Source of the DNA: Mercenaria mercenaria
Taxonomy: Eukaryota > Mollusca > Bivalvia > Venerida > Veneridae
NCBI RefSeq assembly: GCF_021730395.1
Contig: NC_069367.1
Coordinates: 22,504,501-22,568,500, forward strand
Reading direction: 5' to 3'
Length of the DNA: 64,000 nucleotides
Shown: positions 33,243 through 46,105 of the stretch, one piece after another
Layout of the letters: every line of letters begins with the position of its first letter
Position numbering within the stretch: the first letter of the stretch is position 1
Program-made: the position numbers and the translations under genes
Notes under the pieces: generated by a model
What the model saw: only the letters and a program-made list of their open reading frames with translations
Database searches by the model: none
What the model was told of the DNA's origin: nothing

Positions 33243-36200
33243 TTCATAAATTTACTTACGTGATATTACATTCAGGATTCCTTGTTTGGCCTACTTTCTA
33301 ACCCGCTCGCAAAAACGGAAACACGTGTTATTATCTCCCTTTGTTTACATTCCCACAATGCAATGCGCACCATGCGAGAGCACGAGATGTTGCCTCCATT
33401 ATTTCAGTTTCTTGTTTTCGGCGCTACAGTCAACATTGTAGCTAATTTACAAGTTTCTACAATTCGCTCGCGGTGTTTGTTGGTAGGTATGGAATCGGAT
33501 AGTGAACAGCCAGAGGCCAGAATACCTGCCGTAGAAGAGAAAGACGAAATTAGTGTAGAAAAACTTTCTGATTCGGACTCAGAATTTTCGACCACGCACT
33601 CGCAGTCATCTGCGTTGTCAGTGCATTCTCATGCGGGGACAGCCCCAAAGAAGCATTCTAAGTCTAAATCAAATATAAGACTCTGGAAAAGAAATTTAAC
33701 CAGTTAGATGAAAAATTGAACGGGGTTTTTGCCCCAATTGGATGTAAATTCTGCCACGTCAAAAAAGTCAGCAACACGTGGTCCGTCGTTGTCTTTATCC
33801 GAAAATAGTGACTCTGAAGGTCAAGATTTGAGGGAGGACGTTTTGTCCTTGCATTCTAACAGTAATTTTCTGATGGTGAAATTTCTGACTCTAATGATGA
33901 TAATTTGAGTGGTGAAACAAAAAAATGCTTGTTTGACACTTTCGGGAAGATGCAAAAGTGAAGTCAAAACCAAAGCCACAGGGTTTTAAAATTTGATGAC
34001 TCCCAGAAGGAAGTTCTTGAGGCTACTTACAGGTGTAATTCTCCAAATCTTTTGACTGCTTTTTCTGAGGACACTCTTGACATTTTCCCCAACTGACGAG
34101 TCTACAGAGACTTTTTTGCAGGTCCCACCACTTGGCCCATTTGTGGAGAATTGCCTTATCAAAAGACTGGTAATGAAGCTGCTTTTTCTAAACACAAAGT
34201 CAAAGGCCTTTTTACTCAGCCCTGTAAATCTGTGAGCGTATTGCCTATAAGGGTCAACATGCCGCTCGTCTTGGAAGGTGATTCAAATGTACATTCGCAG
34301 AGCTTAGGAAATCTGTTAGAACTAGTACAGTTGAGCAATTCGACAAATCATCTGCAGTAAAACAGATCAACGATGTTTTTGCAATGTCAACAAAAGGGTT
34401 AGAACAGCTCGGTAGAACAGCTGCACTGCATCATATTATCAGGAGGTCTCTCGCTATGTCAGATACTGCTTGTATGACCTTAGTAGTGCAGGGATTTTAG
34501 AAATTTGCTTTGCGAGGTGATGGGCGTCTTTGGTGGAGATCTCGATGTTTTTTGTTGAAAAACAGAAAAGAGAAGAAAAAGCAGCTAGAAGATTTGGTAC
34601 CTGATATACAACGAAAGAGGAAATTTGACATGAATATGTCAAGTTCAAGTTCATTTGCTAAAAAGGGCAAGTATAGCCATGTAGGGAGGTCTTCTTCTCC
34701 TAAACCAGCTTCATCTTGGCAGCCAGGGAATTTTCGTATCCCCAGAGTACCACAGTCTAATAGATACCAGAGCAGACAGTCGTCCTATTCAAAAGGAACC
34801 ACGAGAGACACTTTCCGCAGTAAGCTTTCTTTCCTCGGGAAGAGGACAGGGGAAAACTGGGAGACAGTGACTCGGTAAATATATTAGCAAGTTTCCAGAG
34901 ATACCTGTTGGGGAAGACTTACTCATTTTCTAACAGAATGGCAAAAAATAACTCGAGACAGATGGGTCTTAGATGTGATAAAAGAGGGTTACAAGCTAGA
35001 GTTTTTACAGAAACCTCCTTTTTTAGGAATAAAAACAACAAAAGTAGTACCAAAACATCGTCATATTTTTCGAACAGAAATTCAAGAACTTTTAAAACAA
35101 AATGGCAATCGAACTTGTAACCCAGAATCACAAAACAGGTTTTTACAGTACTCTGTTTCTAGTACCAAAAAAGAATGGAAGTCTAAGACCAGTAATAAAT
35201 CTAAAACCCCTCAACATGTATCTCAAGAAATAACATTTCAAAATGGATACTTTGAAAAAGGTTCTAAATCTCGTCGAAGTAGGGGATTGGAGCATAAATC
35301 TAGATTTGTCCGATGCTTACTTCCACATTCCAATATTCAAAGCTCATCGCAAATTTCTCCGGTTTTGCTACCAGTCAAAAGTTTAACAGTTCAAGGCTCT
35401 ATGCTTCGGGCCAACTTCAGCACCACGAGTGTTTTGCAAAATAATAGCCGTGGTAGCAGCTCATTTGAGGAAACAAAGCATTCGGTTAGCAACGTACTTC
35501 GACGACTGGTTAGCTCTAAATCAAATGAGACCAAATCTGATAAAAGACCGTCAGATTTTGCTCCATCTTCTATTTCGACTAGGTTTCATAATAAACAAAA
35601 AGAAATCAATTCTAGAACCAGTTCAACAGATCACTTACATAGGCAGTCTTTTTCAGTTAAAAGAAGGGTTGGTATTTCCAACTCCAGAAAGAATAAGTGG
35701 TATAAAAGTAGCTGTGAAGAGAATTTTACAAGGACACAGCACAGCTTGGGATTTTCTAGTTCTCTTGGGGAAAATAGCATCTTGCCTAGAATTAATACCC
35801 AATGCAAGGTTGTTCATGAGGCCAATCCAACTTCATATGCTCCAAAAATTGGAGTCCCTCCAGAATGGAACTAACTGTCCAACTTCCTGTTTCTCCAGTC
35901 CTAGTAAAACATTTGAACTGGTGGTTACAGGAAGCAAACATTCAGAGGGGTCGCTCTTTTCAACGAGTCTGTTACAGTACGATCATAACCAGATGCCTCT
36001 TCGTCGTGGGGTTGGGGTGGCCATATGAACAACCTTACTGTGCAAGGCGTGTGGTCAAATTTACAGAAACTCCAACATATCAATTGTTGGAGATGGAAGC
36101 TGTGTATTTAACAGTGAAACATTTTCTGCCTCACCTGAAAGGAAAGTCTGTTTGATAAGGTCAGACAACACAACAGTCATCCAGTATATCAACAAGCAGG

Positions 36201-38398
36201 GCGGGACCAAGTCAGTCCATCTTTGTTGACAGGCTTGGAAACTGTGGTGTATGGCCATATCAAATCAGATCTCTCTGAAAGCTGCATTTGTGGCAGGTGC
36301 ACGCAATGTCTTAGCAGATACTTTGAGTCGACATTGCCTGAAGGAAACCGAGTGGTCCCTGAACAAGACAGTGGTGAACAGTTTATTTCACTTTTGGGGT
36401 CGCCCATTAATAGATCTGTTTGCGACATTCAACAACAAACATACACCCCTGTTTTGTTCATGGGTTCCCCACCCGAAGGCCTTTGCAGTGGATGCCCTGT
36501 CCATTGTATGGCAGAACATGTATGCTTATGCATTTCCACCAATACAATTGATACCCAAAGTTCTGAGTCACATGCTTCAGTTCAGTTGCACTCTGTTGTT
36601 AATAGTACCACACTGGCCGAGACAACATTGGTATCCCAGTCTGTTACCACTACTCATAGCTTGCCCAGTAGAGTTACCAGTACATGCGAATCTGTTGTCT
36701 CAAGCAAACGGTCGAATAGTTCATTCAAACCCCCAGGTACTAAACTTGACTGCATGGCTCATATCGACAGATGTCAAAAAGCAAAAGGCTTTTCTAAACA
36801 GACAAGAGCTCTTTTGCAGCCTCTTGAAGGTCATGCACGCAGAAAGACTACAAGTCTAAATTCAAACAGTTTAGTAGCTGGTGTGGTGAGAAACAGATTG
36901 ATCCGTATTCGGCTTCTTTGATTGAATGTGCAGATTTCTTGTCATTTAAATTTCACCAAGGTTGTTCATAAAAAACTGTCTCAGGTTATAGGTCAATGTT
37001 CTCTTCAGTATTACAGTCTGTAGATGGGCATGCAGTTGGACAACATCCAACAATTATACGTTTGCTAAGGGGTGTTTTCAATTCTCGTCCACCACTTAAA
37101 CGACTTGTTCCTGAATGGGATTTGCCTTTTGTTTTAGATTGCTTACGAAGATCACCATTTGAACCCCTCAGGGATGCACCATTGAAGTTCCTGACCCTGA
37201 AGACTTTTTTTGGTCGCCGTCACATCATTCCGAAGATGCAGCGATATTCAGTCTATGACCTTGGGAGAAGGCTGTGTCAACGTTCAAAGTAAGGGTTTGT
37301 TTTTTGTACAACAAGGACTGTCAAAGCAAGACAGAGCAAGTCATACCCCTACTCATATCTTTATACCTTCATTTCCTGACAACAAGCTTCTAGACCCAAA
37401 AAGATGTGTGGCATATTATCTCAAAAAAACTGAGAAATTTAGACATAAAGATGGCAAAGATGAAACAAGACTTTTTCTTTCTGTTAAAAAACCTCATAAT
37501 CCAGTTTCTTCTAAGACCATATCTAGATGGATTTGTGACGCAGTCTAACTTGCTTACAAACAGAAGAATCAAAGTGTCAAGGTCAAAGGTCATTCGACTA
37601 GAAGTGTGGGACCATCTTGGGCTTTATTCAAGGGTGCATCAGTGAGTCAGGTTTTACAATCGGCAGATTGGTCAAGGGAGACCACCTTTATAAAACATTA
37701 TTTGGCGGCAACTAACACAGATTTTTTAAATGTTTGAACAAAGTAGTGTTCTTTTTGTAACTGTACCAAGTTACCGGTTTATTGTTTCCGGCGGGTTGCC
37801 AGGATTACAGTGGATTTTTACATTAATTAGTTAAATGTACATACTGGTTTAAAGTGGAACTGTTATTTGATGCGGACACATTAATTGATCTGTATATAGA
37901 ATATTGTGAAGAAGTATAATAATACTTGAACTGTAAGAAGTGTAAATTATCTTAGTGTTTTTCAAGAAGAAAAATTGAAGATGTGGAAACAGACCCACCT
38001 CCATTACAACTGCTTTGAAATCATAAAGAATCCTGAATGTAATGTCAGGTAAGTAAATTTATGAAATAAAATTGAAAATTTTCAATTTGTATTTCAAGTT
38101 AAGATTTTATGAATAAATTATACTTACCTGACATTATATGTTTACCCTCCCACCTACCCCACTCAGTTTCCATGGTGACTGTAGCGCCAAAAAGGGAAAC
38201 TGAAATAATGGAGGCAACATCTCGTGCTCTCGCATGGTGCGCATTGCATTGTGGGAATGTAAACAAAGGGAGATAAAAACACGTGTTTCCGTTTTTGCGA
38301 GCGGGTTAAAAAGTAGGCCAAACAAGGAATCCTGAATGTAATGTCAGGTAAGTATAATTTATTCATAAAATCTTAACTTGAAATACAAATTTTTCAAT
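33243..38398 (+). mobile_element. DIRS-type tyrosine-recombinase retrotransposon (fossil)
   Basis: Fossil of the DIRS family. Parts in order: left inverted terminal repeat (about 33243-33445); a gag-like region (about 33490-34880); reverse transcriptase and RNase H (about 34900-36850); a tyrosine recombinase region (about 36860-37740); an internal complementary region (about 38030-38145) that pairs with both outer ends, as in DIRS1; and a right inverted terminal repeat (about 38146-38398). The two terminal repeats are almost identical, suggesting a fairly young insertion, but the coding part is broken at roughly half a dozen or more places, so it is not whole. It lies inside a SINE and was not followed by a visible target duplication, as expected for recombinase-mediated entry. 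Confidence 0.9.
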
Positions 38399-38399
38399 T

Positions 38400-38555
38400 T
38401 GTCCAACATTTCTTACTCATTTACAATGGGAAGTTGTCTGTGAGCACAAGTCATTTCTAGTAAAGAATGCAGGAACACTTGTTAGGTTAACTGAACACCT
38501 TTACATGACTGAAATACTATGGCAAAATTGAATCATATCGAAACAAAAAACAAAA
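38400..38555 (+). repeat. Right half of the split SINE
   Basis: Resumes with gtccaacatttcttactcat, then gggaagttg, gaacacttgttaggttaa and an A-rich tail, continuing the body interrupted at 33242. Confidence 0.75.
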
Positions 38556-38649
38556 AAAAAAAGGAAATTTTGCTCCATAAATGCATAACTAAAATAAAAT
38601 TTGTGATAGTGTACTGTATATAACATAGAAAAAACAATTTCTTTTCAGA

Positions 38650-38955
38650 TTGATGTACCTCCTCCTGATGTATCTTCTTGAATACAATATATCTGCCATA
38701 TGGAAGGAACAAGCTGCAAGATATACTGTGGAAGTGGGGGCCTATGTAAAAAACATTTTATTTAAAGAATATAAGAAATCTGACACTAAACTACTGAAAA
38801 GGTGCACAGGGGACATTTTTGTGTGTATAGACTTTCATCAAGATTCTGAGAAAGTTGATTTATTAAACAAAAATAAGTCATATTGTGTCTTCAAAGCTGA
38901 AAAGATTAAGATCTTAGGAAAACATTTGGACTCAAGAAAAGTAATGGGGTTATGA
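38650..38955 (+). CDS. Unrecognised 101-codon open frame behind an acceptor-like site
   Basis: A frame of about 100 codons follows ttttcttttcag (ending 38648) and starts M-M-Y-L-L-L-M-Y-L-L-E-Y. It is lysine-rich with no recognised domain. It could be a leftover exon of the Harbinger-like element, a host exon or chance. The composition matches the surrounding AT-rich DNA, so support is weak. Confidence 0.25.
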   Translation: MMYLLLMYLLEYNISAIWKEQAARYTVEVGAYVKNILFKEYKKSDTKLLKRCTGDIFVCIDFHQDSEKVDLLNKNKSYCVFKAEKIKILGKHLDSRKVMGL

Positions 38956-41227
38956 AACTAGTGTTCAACATTTAAATTGTTTTTGTTTTTTTTCACTACA
39001 TTTTGTGAAGAGGGTTCCATCACAAGATGTGACATATTGGTAAGAATGAGATGAAGTTTATAAAAAAAAGTATTTTGCTTTAAATGTGCAGACTTTAAGT
39101 TACATAAAAATCAAAGCTGTAACAATAAAGCTTGATTAAAAAAACACACTGTTGAAAACTAGCCTTCATGTAAATGTCACACTTTTTTGGGTGCCCAGGG
39201 GACACAATTAGCTATATAATTTAATATAACTTTAACCCTTAGGCCCTTGCTAAATTTCTATAATGAACTTGTCCGTTTTACAATTTGAACAGTATTATTA
39301 AGTGTTAAAGGGGTGCTAACCAAAAAGATACTGACTGAATGGCGAACAGTGCAGATCAAGATCAGACTGCACAGATGTGCAGGCTGATCCTGATCTACAC
39401 TTGTTACAAAGGTAGGACCAACCATGTACAGCATGATAAGGGTTAAAACTGCTTGAGCCATTCAGCTGAAAATTGCAAACATTTGTTGACTACATTGATT
39501 GGAATATGTAATTTGCCCCAAAACACTTTATAAAACTAAACCAAATTAAAATAAGGTGAGTGAGAAGAAAAAGCTTAATTATTTAAAAAAAAAACAATAT
39601 AGTCGATAGATATACATTGTTGAATACATTATCTTTGTTCACATTAAATTTAAATGTGGCTGCCACATTGTTTGTTAGGAACATAAGACACATTAATTTC
39701 TTGTTTTCGAATTTTAATTATCGCATTTATGTGTCAAAGATTGGCATGGGTGAAAATGTTACTGAAAATATTAAATCAGTTTTATTGATTAACTCCCTTT
39801 TTGGCTTGTGCAGTATAAAGTCATGTGCATCATTGAAAGTATATGTAGTACTTTTCTAACCAACTGATAAACATTCTATTTTTGGAAAGTTTGTTGCATA
39901 AAGTTAAAGGAGGTTTTTTTGTATGAAATTTATATGGTGTAGGCCTTTAAGCTGTTTACTTTAAAAACCACCTTGTATTTTTGATAATTTCTTATGTAAT
40001 TAAGTCATTTCTAATAATTTCTCTTTTAACTGACCCTGAGTGGCAGTTCTTGTTAACTACAAAACCATCTACTATCATTGGTTAACTAATTATTGGAATA
40101 GTGAGCATTTTAACATTGTTTCATCACAATGCTCTCCTTTATGGGAATAGGGAGGCAATAGCACATTTAACTATTAAACTAATTATTAAACTATGTCATT
40201 TGAATGAAAACAGCCTTAGACACACCTGAAAATCAGATAAATTTGAAAATACATGCAAAGTTTTAAAAATGTTTTGGATTTAAGTTATAATATTTTCTTA
40301 TTTTAATCTTCAGTTGGTTATAAATGCAACCGATTGTTTTTATCAACATCTGTTGTCAGGTGTGTTTCGTCCCAATTTAATTTTGTTACCCATACAGTGT
40401 TTCCAGGACTCATCAGTAAGAGAAACACCATCAACTTGAGTCAACAACATAACTTTTAACATGTGAACAGAAGTTAATAATAAACATTTTCATAGGAAGA
40501 ATAGTACTGGAACAGTAAATGAAAATTTAAAAGAAATGAAAACCTGTACACTGGCATTTCATAGTTCTTTAAAAAAATCAAATTTATCTGAGAAGACAAT
40601 GACAGTGAAATATGAAATTTTACTTAAAATTATTGTTGTAAATCATACTGAAATCTAACAACTTACTGGTAATATAAATTTTATCAATAGCATAGAGTTA
40701 AGATATTCTGATATTTTTGGAAAGATTTGAAAAACATTGTACTTTAAATGTTCAACCAATATTTTAGATCAAATTATGAAATGCCATATTTATTTATAAT
40801 TTTATGAATAAAACTGTTGTCAACTTATAAAAATTTCTGTTAACTTTAATAAATTATTAGAACTTAGATATTTTTCATTGTCTTTGTGTCCATCAGTTTT
40901 TCTGCTTATTCCATTACATCATGCTGTTTGCCACTTGCTAAATGTGAAATATCTAAAGTATAGAATCTGATGTTAATAGTTAACAGCACTGCAAAATGCA
41001 GAACAAAATATTTTCAAATGCTTATTAATGAGTGATTACTTATAAACATGCTGGTGTATAGAGCCGTATGTAACATCATGCCATTATGTAATAACTTTTA
41101 TCACTTGACATGGCTAGAGACTGAACCTACAATATCCCACTGAAGTGGTGGGCCATCTACCACTTGGCTACTGAGGTCCATGAGGCAACAGGACTTGATT
41201 ACTACAAAGTGGAGATTTTGTTTAAGC
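38956..41227. other. Interior of the nest, one MITE, no gene
   Basis: AT-rich. A MITE-like repeat lies at about 39236-39440 (acccttaggcccttgctaaa...gcatgataagggtta), a relative of those at 13690 and 27165. Nothing else is recognisable. Confidence 0.5.
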
Positions 41228-41380
41228 AGTAGGTTAGCTTAGTTGGTAGAGTACTAGTCCTGTATGAGAGGGTCCCCAAGATTGAGCCCTACAGTAAACT
41301 GACTGCACATTTTACTCAATCTGTTCAATTAACTAGGGGCACAACATTGGACTGCGGCTGTTTTATAAACTAGAGGACGA
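41228..41380 (+). repeat. tRNA-derived SINE
   Basis: The head ggttagcttagttggtagagtactagtcctgtatg has a good A box and cccaagattgagccct serves as B box. It is followed by a SINE body with ttgttttataaactagagg-like sequence. Not a functional tRNA gene. Confidence 0.65.
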
Positions 41381-41479
41381 CTTTTATACAGCAGGGGAGT
41401 TTATTATGGTATAGGACTTGATTACCACAAACGGGAAATTGTTTCAGCAGCTGGTTAGTTCAGTTGCACCCTGTAAACA

Positions 41480-43588
41480 TGAAGTCATTGGGCTAACGAC
41501 GGAAAACCGCCAAAGGATAATCGTTGTTGGGCCACTGTTGGCCCAACAATGATTAATAAGTATTGTAAATACAGCTGTTGGGCCAACGTTGAACCAACTT
41601 TAAATTTCAGTCACAGATATCTCTGCATTGGCCCGATATTGATTTTCAGGGAAAGACTTATACAGAGAAAACATTGTTGGCCCAACGTTAGGCCAACGTT
41701 GGTCCATTAGAAGTAATAATATAATAATTGTATATTTTACAGGTCACTGTTTTATCACAAGCCCCCACAGGTATACACAGGTTGTGTAGCTGTAACATGC
41801 AATATTTAATTAATTATTAAACACTTTTCTGCACCAATTCGTAATCAGTTAAATTTGGGCTAATTAAACTAAAAACTTATCTGCAGCCGTAATGATATTT
41901 TGAACTATTTCAAATCTACTAGAATCTACCTTGAAAAAATTGTGAAAAAAGTATTGAAAAAAACTCTTACTAACTCTTTAACAAATATCTAATTTTATAC
42001 AATCATAAAATGTTTACAATAAATCTGTTGAATATTCCAGAGCATGAAATCTCGTTAACCCGAGTTAAAAGAAATCCCAGAAAATGTGGTAAATTTTACT
42101 CTGTAGGCCAGATTTCTAACTTTTTAGACATGTGAAGTAAAGGAAACTATTATACATGTGATAAGTCTAGGTTTAACAAAAACCCGGTCTTCCAGCTATA
42201 AACTGTAAGTAGAAGTTTTTTTAAAAATATTTTTTGATAAAGTTATGGAATCTTATACAGAATTTCTTTTTATGTCCTGTATGCATGTTATATCCATATG
42301 ACTTGAACATATCGACGACCCAGAATTAGAAGGGCGTAAGTTGAAAATCATACTTTTCGGCAAAACGAAAAAAACTGTCTACGACAGATACGCCCTTCTA
42401 ATTCTAAGGGCGTAAGTGGACTTTTCTGGTACAACAATTAAGTGCAGATAAGCCCTTCTGTTACTAGGATTCTGAAAAACTTTTCACTTACGCCCTTTTA
42501 TTATTGGTGAATTTGGTCAACACAGCAGTTTGTGACGAAAATTTTTTTTTACAGAATTAGGCCCCTTGGTGTGTAGTTTCAAAAAATGTATGATTCATAA
42601 AAGGGCGTAACTAACACTTACGCCCTTCTAATTCTGGGGCGTCGATATGTTAAATACTAATATCTAAAGCTGGCGGATGGTATTTGTGTTGAGTATTAAA
42701 TTCTGTAAATAAAATAACTCATTTTCTTGATAATTCTAACATATTTTTCTTGGTTTAATACAGACAAAAATTAATTTCATACATTAGTTATTGTTATCAA
42801 TTTGACGTAGATGGTTTAATCAACATTATGATTTTTGTTTTTTACAGGGTGCTGTTCAAGGGAGTAATAATAGAGTGCCTAGCACTGTGGTGCACAGGAA
42901 AAAATAAAAATAAAAAAAGCTGCAACTTCAGTGAGAAAAGAAAACAAACAAACAGAACTTGGATATATAATGAGTTAATATACAGACAGTAATTCACTTT
43001 AGTAGGATTTAATTAGTGACTGCAATAAGAAAAATATTAAGATTTATAAAAGACTGGAAACAATATTTTACATGTTGTAGTGTTGAAATATTCTGTTATA
43101 TTTCTTCAGGAAAATTACAAACAAACTTTAAATAAATGTTAGATTTCTTTTTGTTAAATGTTAACAAAATCACAACTATTTGAAAATAAAACATGTATTA
43201 AACAATGCTAGTTTTAGTCTTTTTTCAATTTCGTAATCGTTGGGATAGCGTTGGCATCCATCTTTGGCCAACAAAGAAACAAAGTTGGCCCAACGTTGGA
43301 CCAACCGTGATAGACGAAAAAATGCTGTTGGCCCAATGGAGAGCCAACGATGAGTGTAGGATATCAGTTGTTGGCCCAATGGAGGGCCAACGATGAGTGT
43401 AGGATATCAGTTATTGGCCCAATGGAGGGCCAACTATGAGTGTAGGATACCAGTCGTTGGGCCAACGGTGTACCAACCGTTGGGCCAACGTTGCGCCAAT
43501 TAGCAAAATGGCGTTGGACCAACGAAGAGTCTGCCGTTGGCCCAACGTTGGGCCAACGCATGTCTGCTATCTGGGTGATAGTGCGCAC
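41480..43588. mobile_element. 2.1 kb element with GTTGGCCCAACG-rich ends, inserted in a SINE
   Basis: Both ends are packed with variants of the palindromic word GTTGGCCCAACG (41480-41710 and 43230-43575), with a largely unique AT-rich middle. Flanks carry the same word accctgtaaaca (41468-41479 and 43589-43600), interpretable as a target duplication, and the two flanks together look like one SINE (ggttagttcagttg...ggggtcccggctttgagcc). No transposase frame seen. A smaller foldback lies inside at 42308-42650. Confidence 0.65.
42308..42650. mobile_element. Foldback element built on AGAAGGGCGTAAGT
   Basis: Ends catatcgacg(a)cccagaattagaagggcgtaag and acttacgcccttctaattctggggcgtcgatatg are inverted. 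The core word gggcgtaa or its complement occurs at least six times within 343 bp. Non-coding. Confidence 0.8.
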
Positions 43589-43817
43589 ACCCTGTAAACA
43601 AGGGGTCCCGGCTTTGAGCCAACCACTAACTGCTCATTTTTATCACCTCTTGATAATAACCCCCAAGTTGTGAAACGGAATTTCACAATTTTGTTGTGCG
43701 CTAAGAATAAGGACTTCTAGGGACGTTACTGCACAAGTCAATATATCTCGATACGAGCGTTTTTGGTACGAAACATAGGCACAGTTAAACGTCTACCGTA
43801 CTTAATAAATATTGTCT

Positions 43818-44105
43818 TCAAAGTTGTGTAGCATTCAAGACGAGAAAGAAACAATTTAGAAACAGTAAAAAGGTTTGAAAATGTTGTTCTTGTGGTAAAT
43901 TAATTGCTGCATGTGTTTTAAAAGCGTAAACAGTGCCCCTAGCAACACTCGGCCATTTTAGTTTTACTTGGATTACTTCCCTTGAAATTAAGAAATACTG
44001 TCTCTGACGAAGTTTGTTGTCATCCATGTCATGCTGGTGAACTCAACGTGAAACTGGCACCGACTACGGCGGCGGCGTATATTGTATCGTCGAAAAGTCG
44101 CCATT
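43818..44105 (-). pseudogene. N-terminal remnant of a Harbinger-like transposase
   Basis: On the minus strand an ATG at 44105 starts M-A-T-F-R-R-Y-N-I-R-R-R-R, and in another frame from 44027 comes M-D-D-N-K-L-R-Q-R followed by I-S-R-E-V-I-Q, similar in order and character to the start of HARBI1-type transposases (basic run, then 'D..LR.RYR.SREVIQ'). A donor-like gtaaaac follows the last Gln. A frameshift separates the two pieces and no DDE core was found downstream. Confidence 0.45.
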
Positions 44106-44134
44106 TTGTTTCTTTGAGAAAAGCACTGAGACAG

Positions 44135-44309
44135 CCCAACCCTTGACTCAAGAATTCTGAGAAAAATCTCAGCGTGGAAGTTGAGATTTTACTGAGAGAT
44201 TTTTAGTGAAAGCCAATCTGAGAAAAATCTCAAGCTGAGAATCAAAGCTGAGATTTTTCTCAGACTTGAGATGAGATTTTGACTTGAGAACGTTAGTGAA
44301 AGCGGGGCC
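44135..44309 (-). repeat. Right terminal inverted repeat of the Harbinger-like nest
   Basis: Inverted counterpart of 30494-30655, ending acgttagtgaaagcggggcc. Confidence 0.75.
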
Positions 44310-44389
44310 TGTTGATCTTTCCCGCGATTTTCGACATTTTATAAATTACGCAACAAAAGTAGAGTTTTACACATGAAATAAAAAGAAAA

Positions 44390-44537
44390 TTTGTTTGTGT
44401 CAGTGAAATATCAATTTTATTTCCTCGTGAGCACCAAAAAAAAGTCATTTTCACTCGTGGCTACGCCACTCGTGAAAATATCAGTTTTTGATGCTCACTT
44501 GTGAAATAAAATTGATATTTCACTGAAACAAACAAAT
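44390..44537. mobile_element. Foldback element, ~70-bp arms
   Basis: ttgtttgtgtcagtgaaata...cattttcactcgtggc faces gccactcgtgaaaa...tatttcactgaaacaaacaa around a 4-base centre (tacg is part of it). Non-coding. Confidence 0.8.
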
Positions 44538-46105
44538 ATCCTCTATATCTTTTTTCTATTATTTTTTGTTTTTGTTTTGTTTTTGTCTTGCATTTACAAT
44601 GGATGATTTACTGTCATTCATGTTATACAAATCCAGGAAGAATATTTACTCTGTTGACAAATGTTGGATTAGTGGTAATTTAAGAAAAGTGGGTAATTTG
44701 AAATTGCTGTCTTAATTCATACCGAAGAATATTCCTCAAGCCAATAATCGATAGCGGTCAGATTTTCTATATAGAAGTAAGAAGGGCATTAATAACAAAC
44801 ATACTAAAAATAAGAATCCTTAGGTGCAAAAAAATATCCATGTTCAACATTTCATTTAAATCACACGCTATTTTTGAAATAAACTATATCTTTAATTTTG
44901 ATTGACCCACGCGACGATTTATAATGCCATCATTCTGCCGTTTTTTTTTTTCTTCTTCTATGTTCTATATAAAATGTGTAAAAATCACATATATGCCTTT
45001 GTTAAAGCATTTTTTTTTTGTATAAAACCATTGATATGAAAGCTTATATATATAAGTGAAAGGGATTATTTACTCTCAATGAATATATCTTTTGAATCAG
45101 TCTGGCGATTCCTATCCTTTCCTACTTATCTTGTTCAAACTATGATATATGTTTTAATTTGTACATGTATTACGGGGAATAAATATGTTTAAACTAATAA
45201 TTAGTTCTAGGAATAAGGTCAGTAATGGCCTAACTAAACTAAAGGAACCAGCGTGGGAGCTATCTGGTCTAGTCGCGTAATGGCTGCCAGGTATTTGAAC
45301 ACTAATTTTTCACTTGGCATGGCAACAGAGATCTAAATTGAGGCTAGTTTTTGTTTAAATTTCATTGTGGATGTATTGTTGACATTTTGGTAGGAAAAAT
45401 GGGAGAGCAGGTTGTATTTGGTGAAGTCAAGCTCAATTTTAGTATGAGTAGTACTTCCAGGTCACAGCAGTGTGATTTTGATGTCAGTTTACAGTAAGTA
45501 AATGTGACCAGAGAAATCTTTCTTAGAAGATACATGACCCCTACTTTTCTCTTCATTTTATATCAGTTTTATCATAACTCTTTAAAATGAGGTAAGGATT
45601 TGTTCTCTGAAATGGGTCTAGCTATGTTTGGTAGCTCTTTGAAAAAGGTCAGTTTTATATAGAATATATAGGGGAAACTATTTAGGCTATTGTGACCTAA
45701 TTCGGTCGAAAATGTGCTTCCGTGGTGTAGAAGAAGTCCATAATAAATAGATCCTAATTTTCCCATTTTCTGCGCAAATTCGTGTAGAACGAGTGCTTTA
45801 ATCACACTTTTTCGCTACTAGAATACATTCTGCATGAAATGAGACGGTTTTCATGTTCATACAACCCACATGGCAAGTTTTGCAGATCGAAACCGGAAGA
45901 AGGTGTTTATTGCGCGGAGGAGAGCAAATATGCGACATTTTTAGGGTAGCAGACCACAACTGACTGGCATTTCACTAGGAACTATTCAACCCCTATTTTC
46001 TTTTCATTTTTTCGTTAATTTGTGATAGAACTTTCATGAAAAATTGGTGCAGGAAAAAGTGATGTTCCCTAAAGATACGTAAAGACGACATGAAGTTGTC
46101 GTATT
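44538..46105. other. Intergenic, no gene recognised
   Basis: AT-rich with several T-runs. Short minus-strand frames (45362-45805) carry no recognisable domain. Confidence 0.5.

Larger units (their letters stand above)
30494..44309. mobile_element. Nested PIF/Harbinger-like element bounded by inverted repeats
   Basis: Ends are inverted copies: ggccccgctttcactaacgt at 30494 answers acgttagtgaaagcggggcc ending at 44309. Both continue inward for about 150 bp with repeated agaaaaatctcag/tgagatttttct words and an inner copy of ttggctttc(g/a)ctaaa. Just inside the right end, on the minus strand, is a trace resembling the N-terminus of a Harbinger transposase (44105-43970). The 13.8 kb length is explained by later insertions: a DIRS element (33.2-38.4 kb) and a 2.1 kb element (41.5-43.6 kb). 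No target duplication was found (flanks tct and tgt). Two independent insertions of one MITE family are the alternative. Confidence 0.5.
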
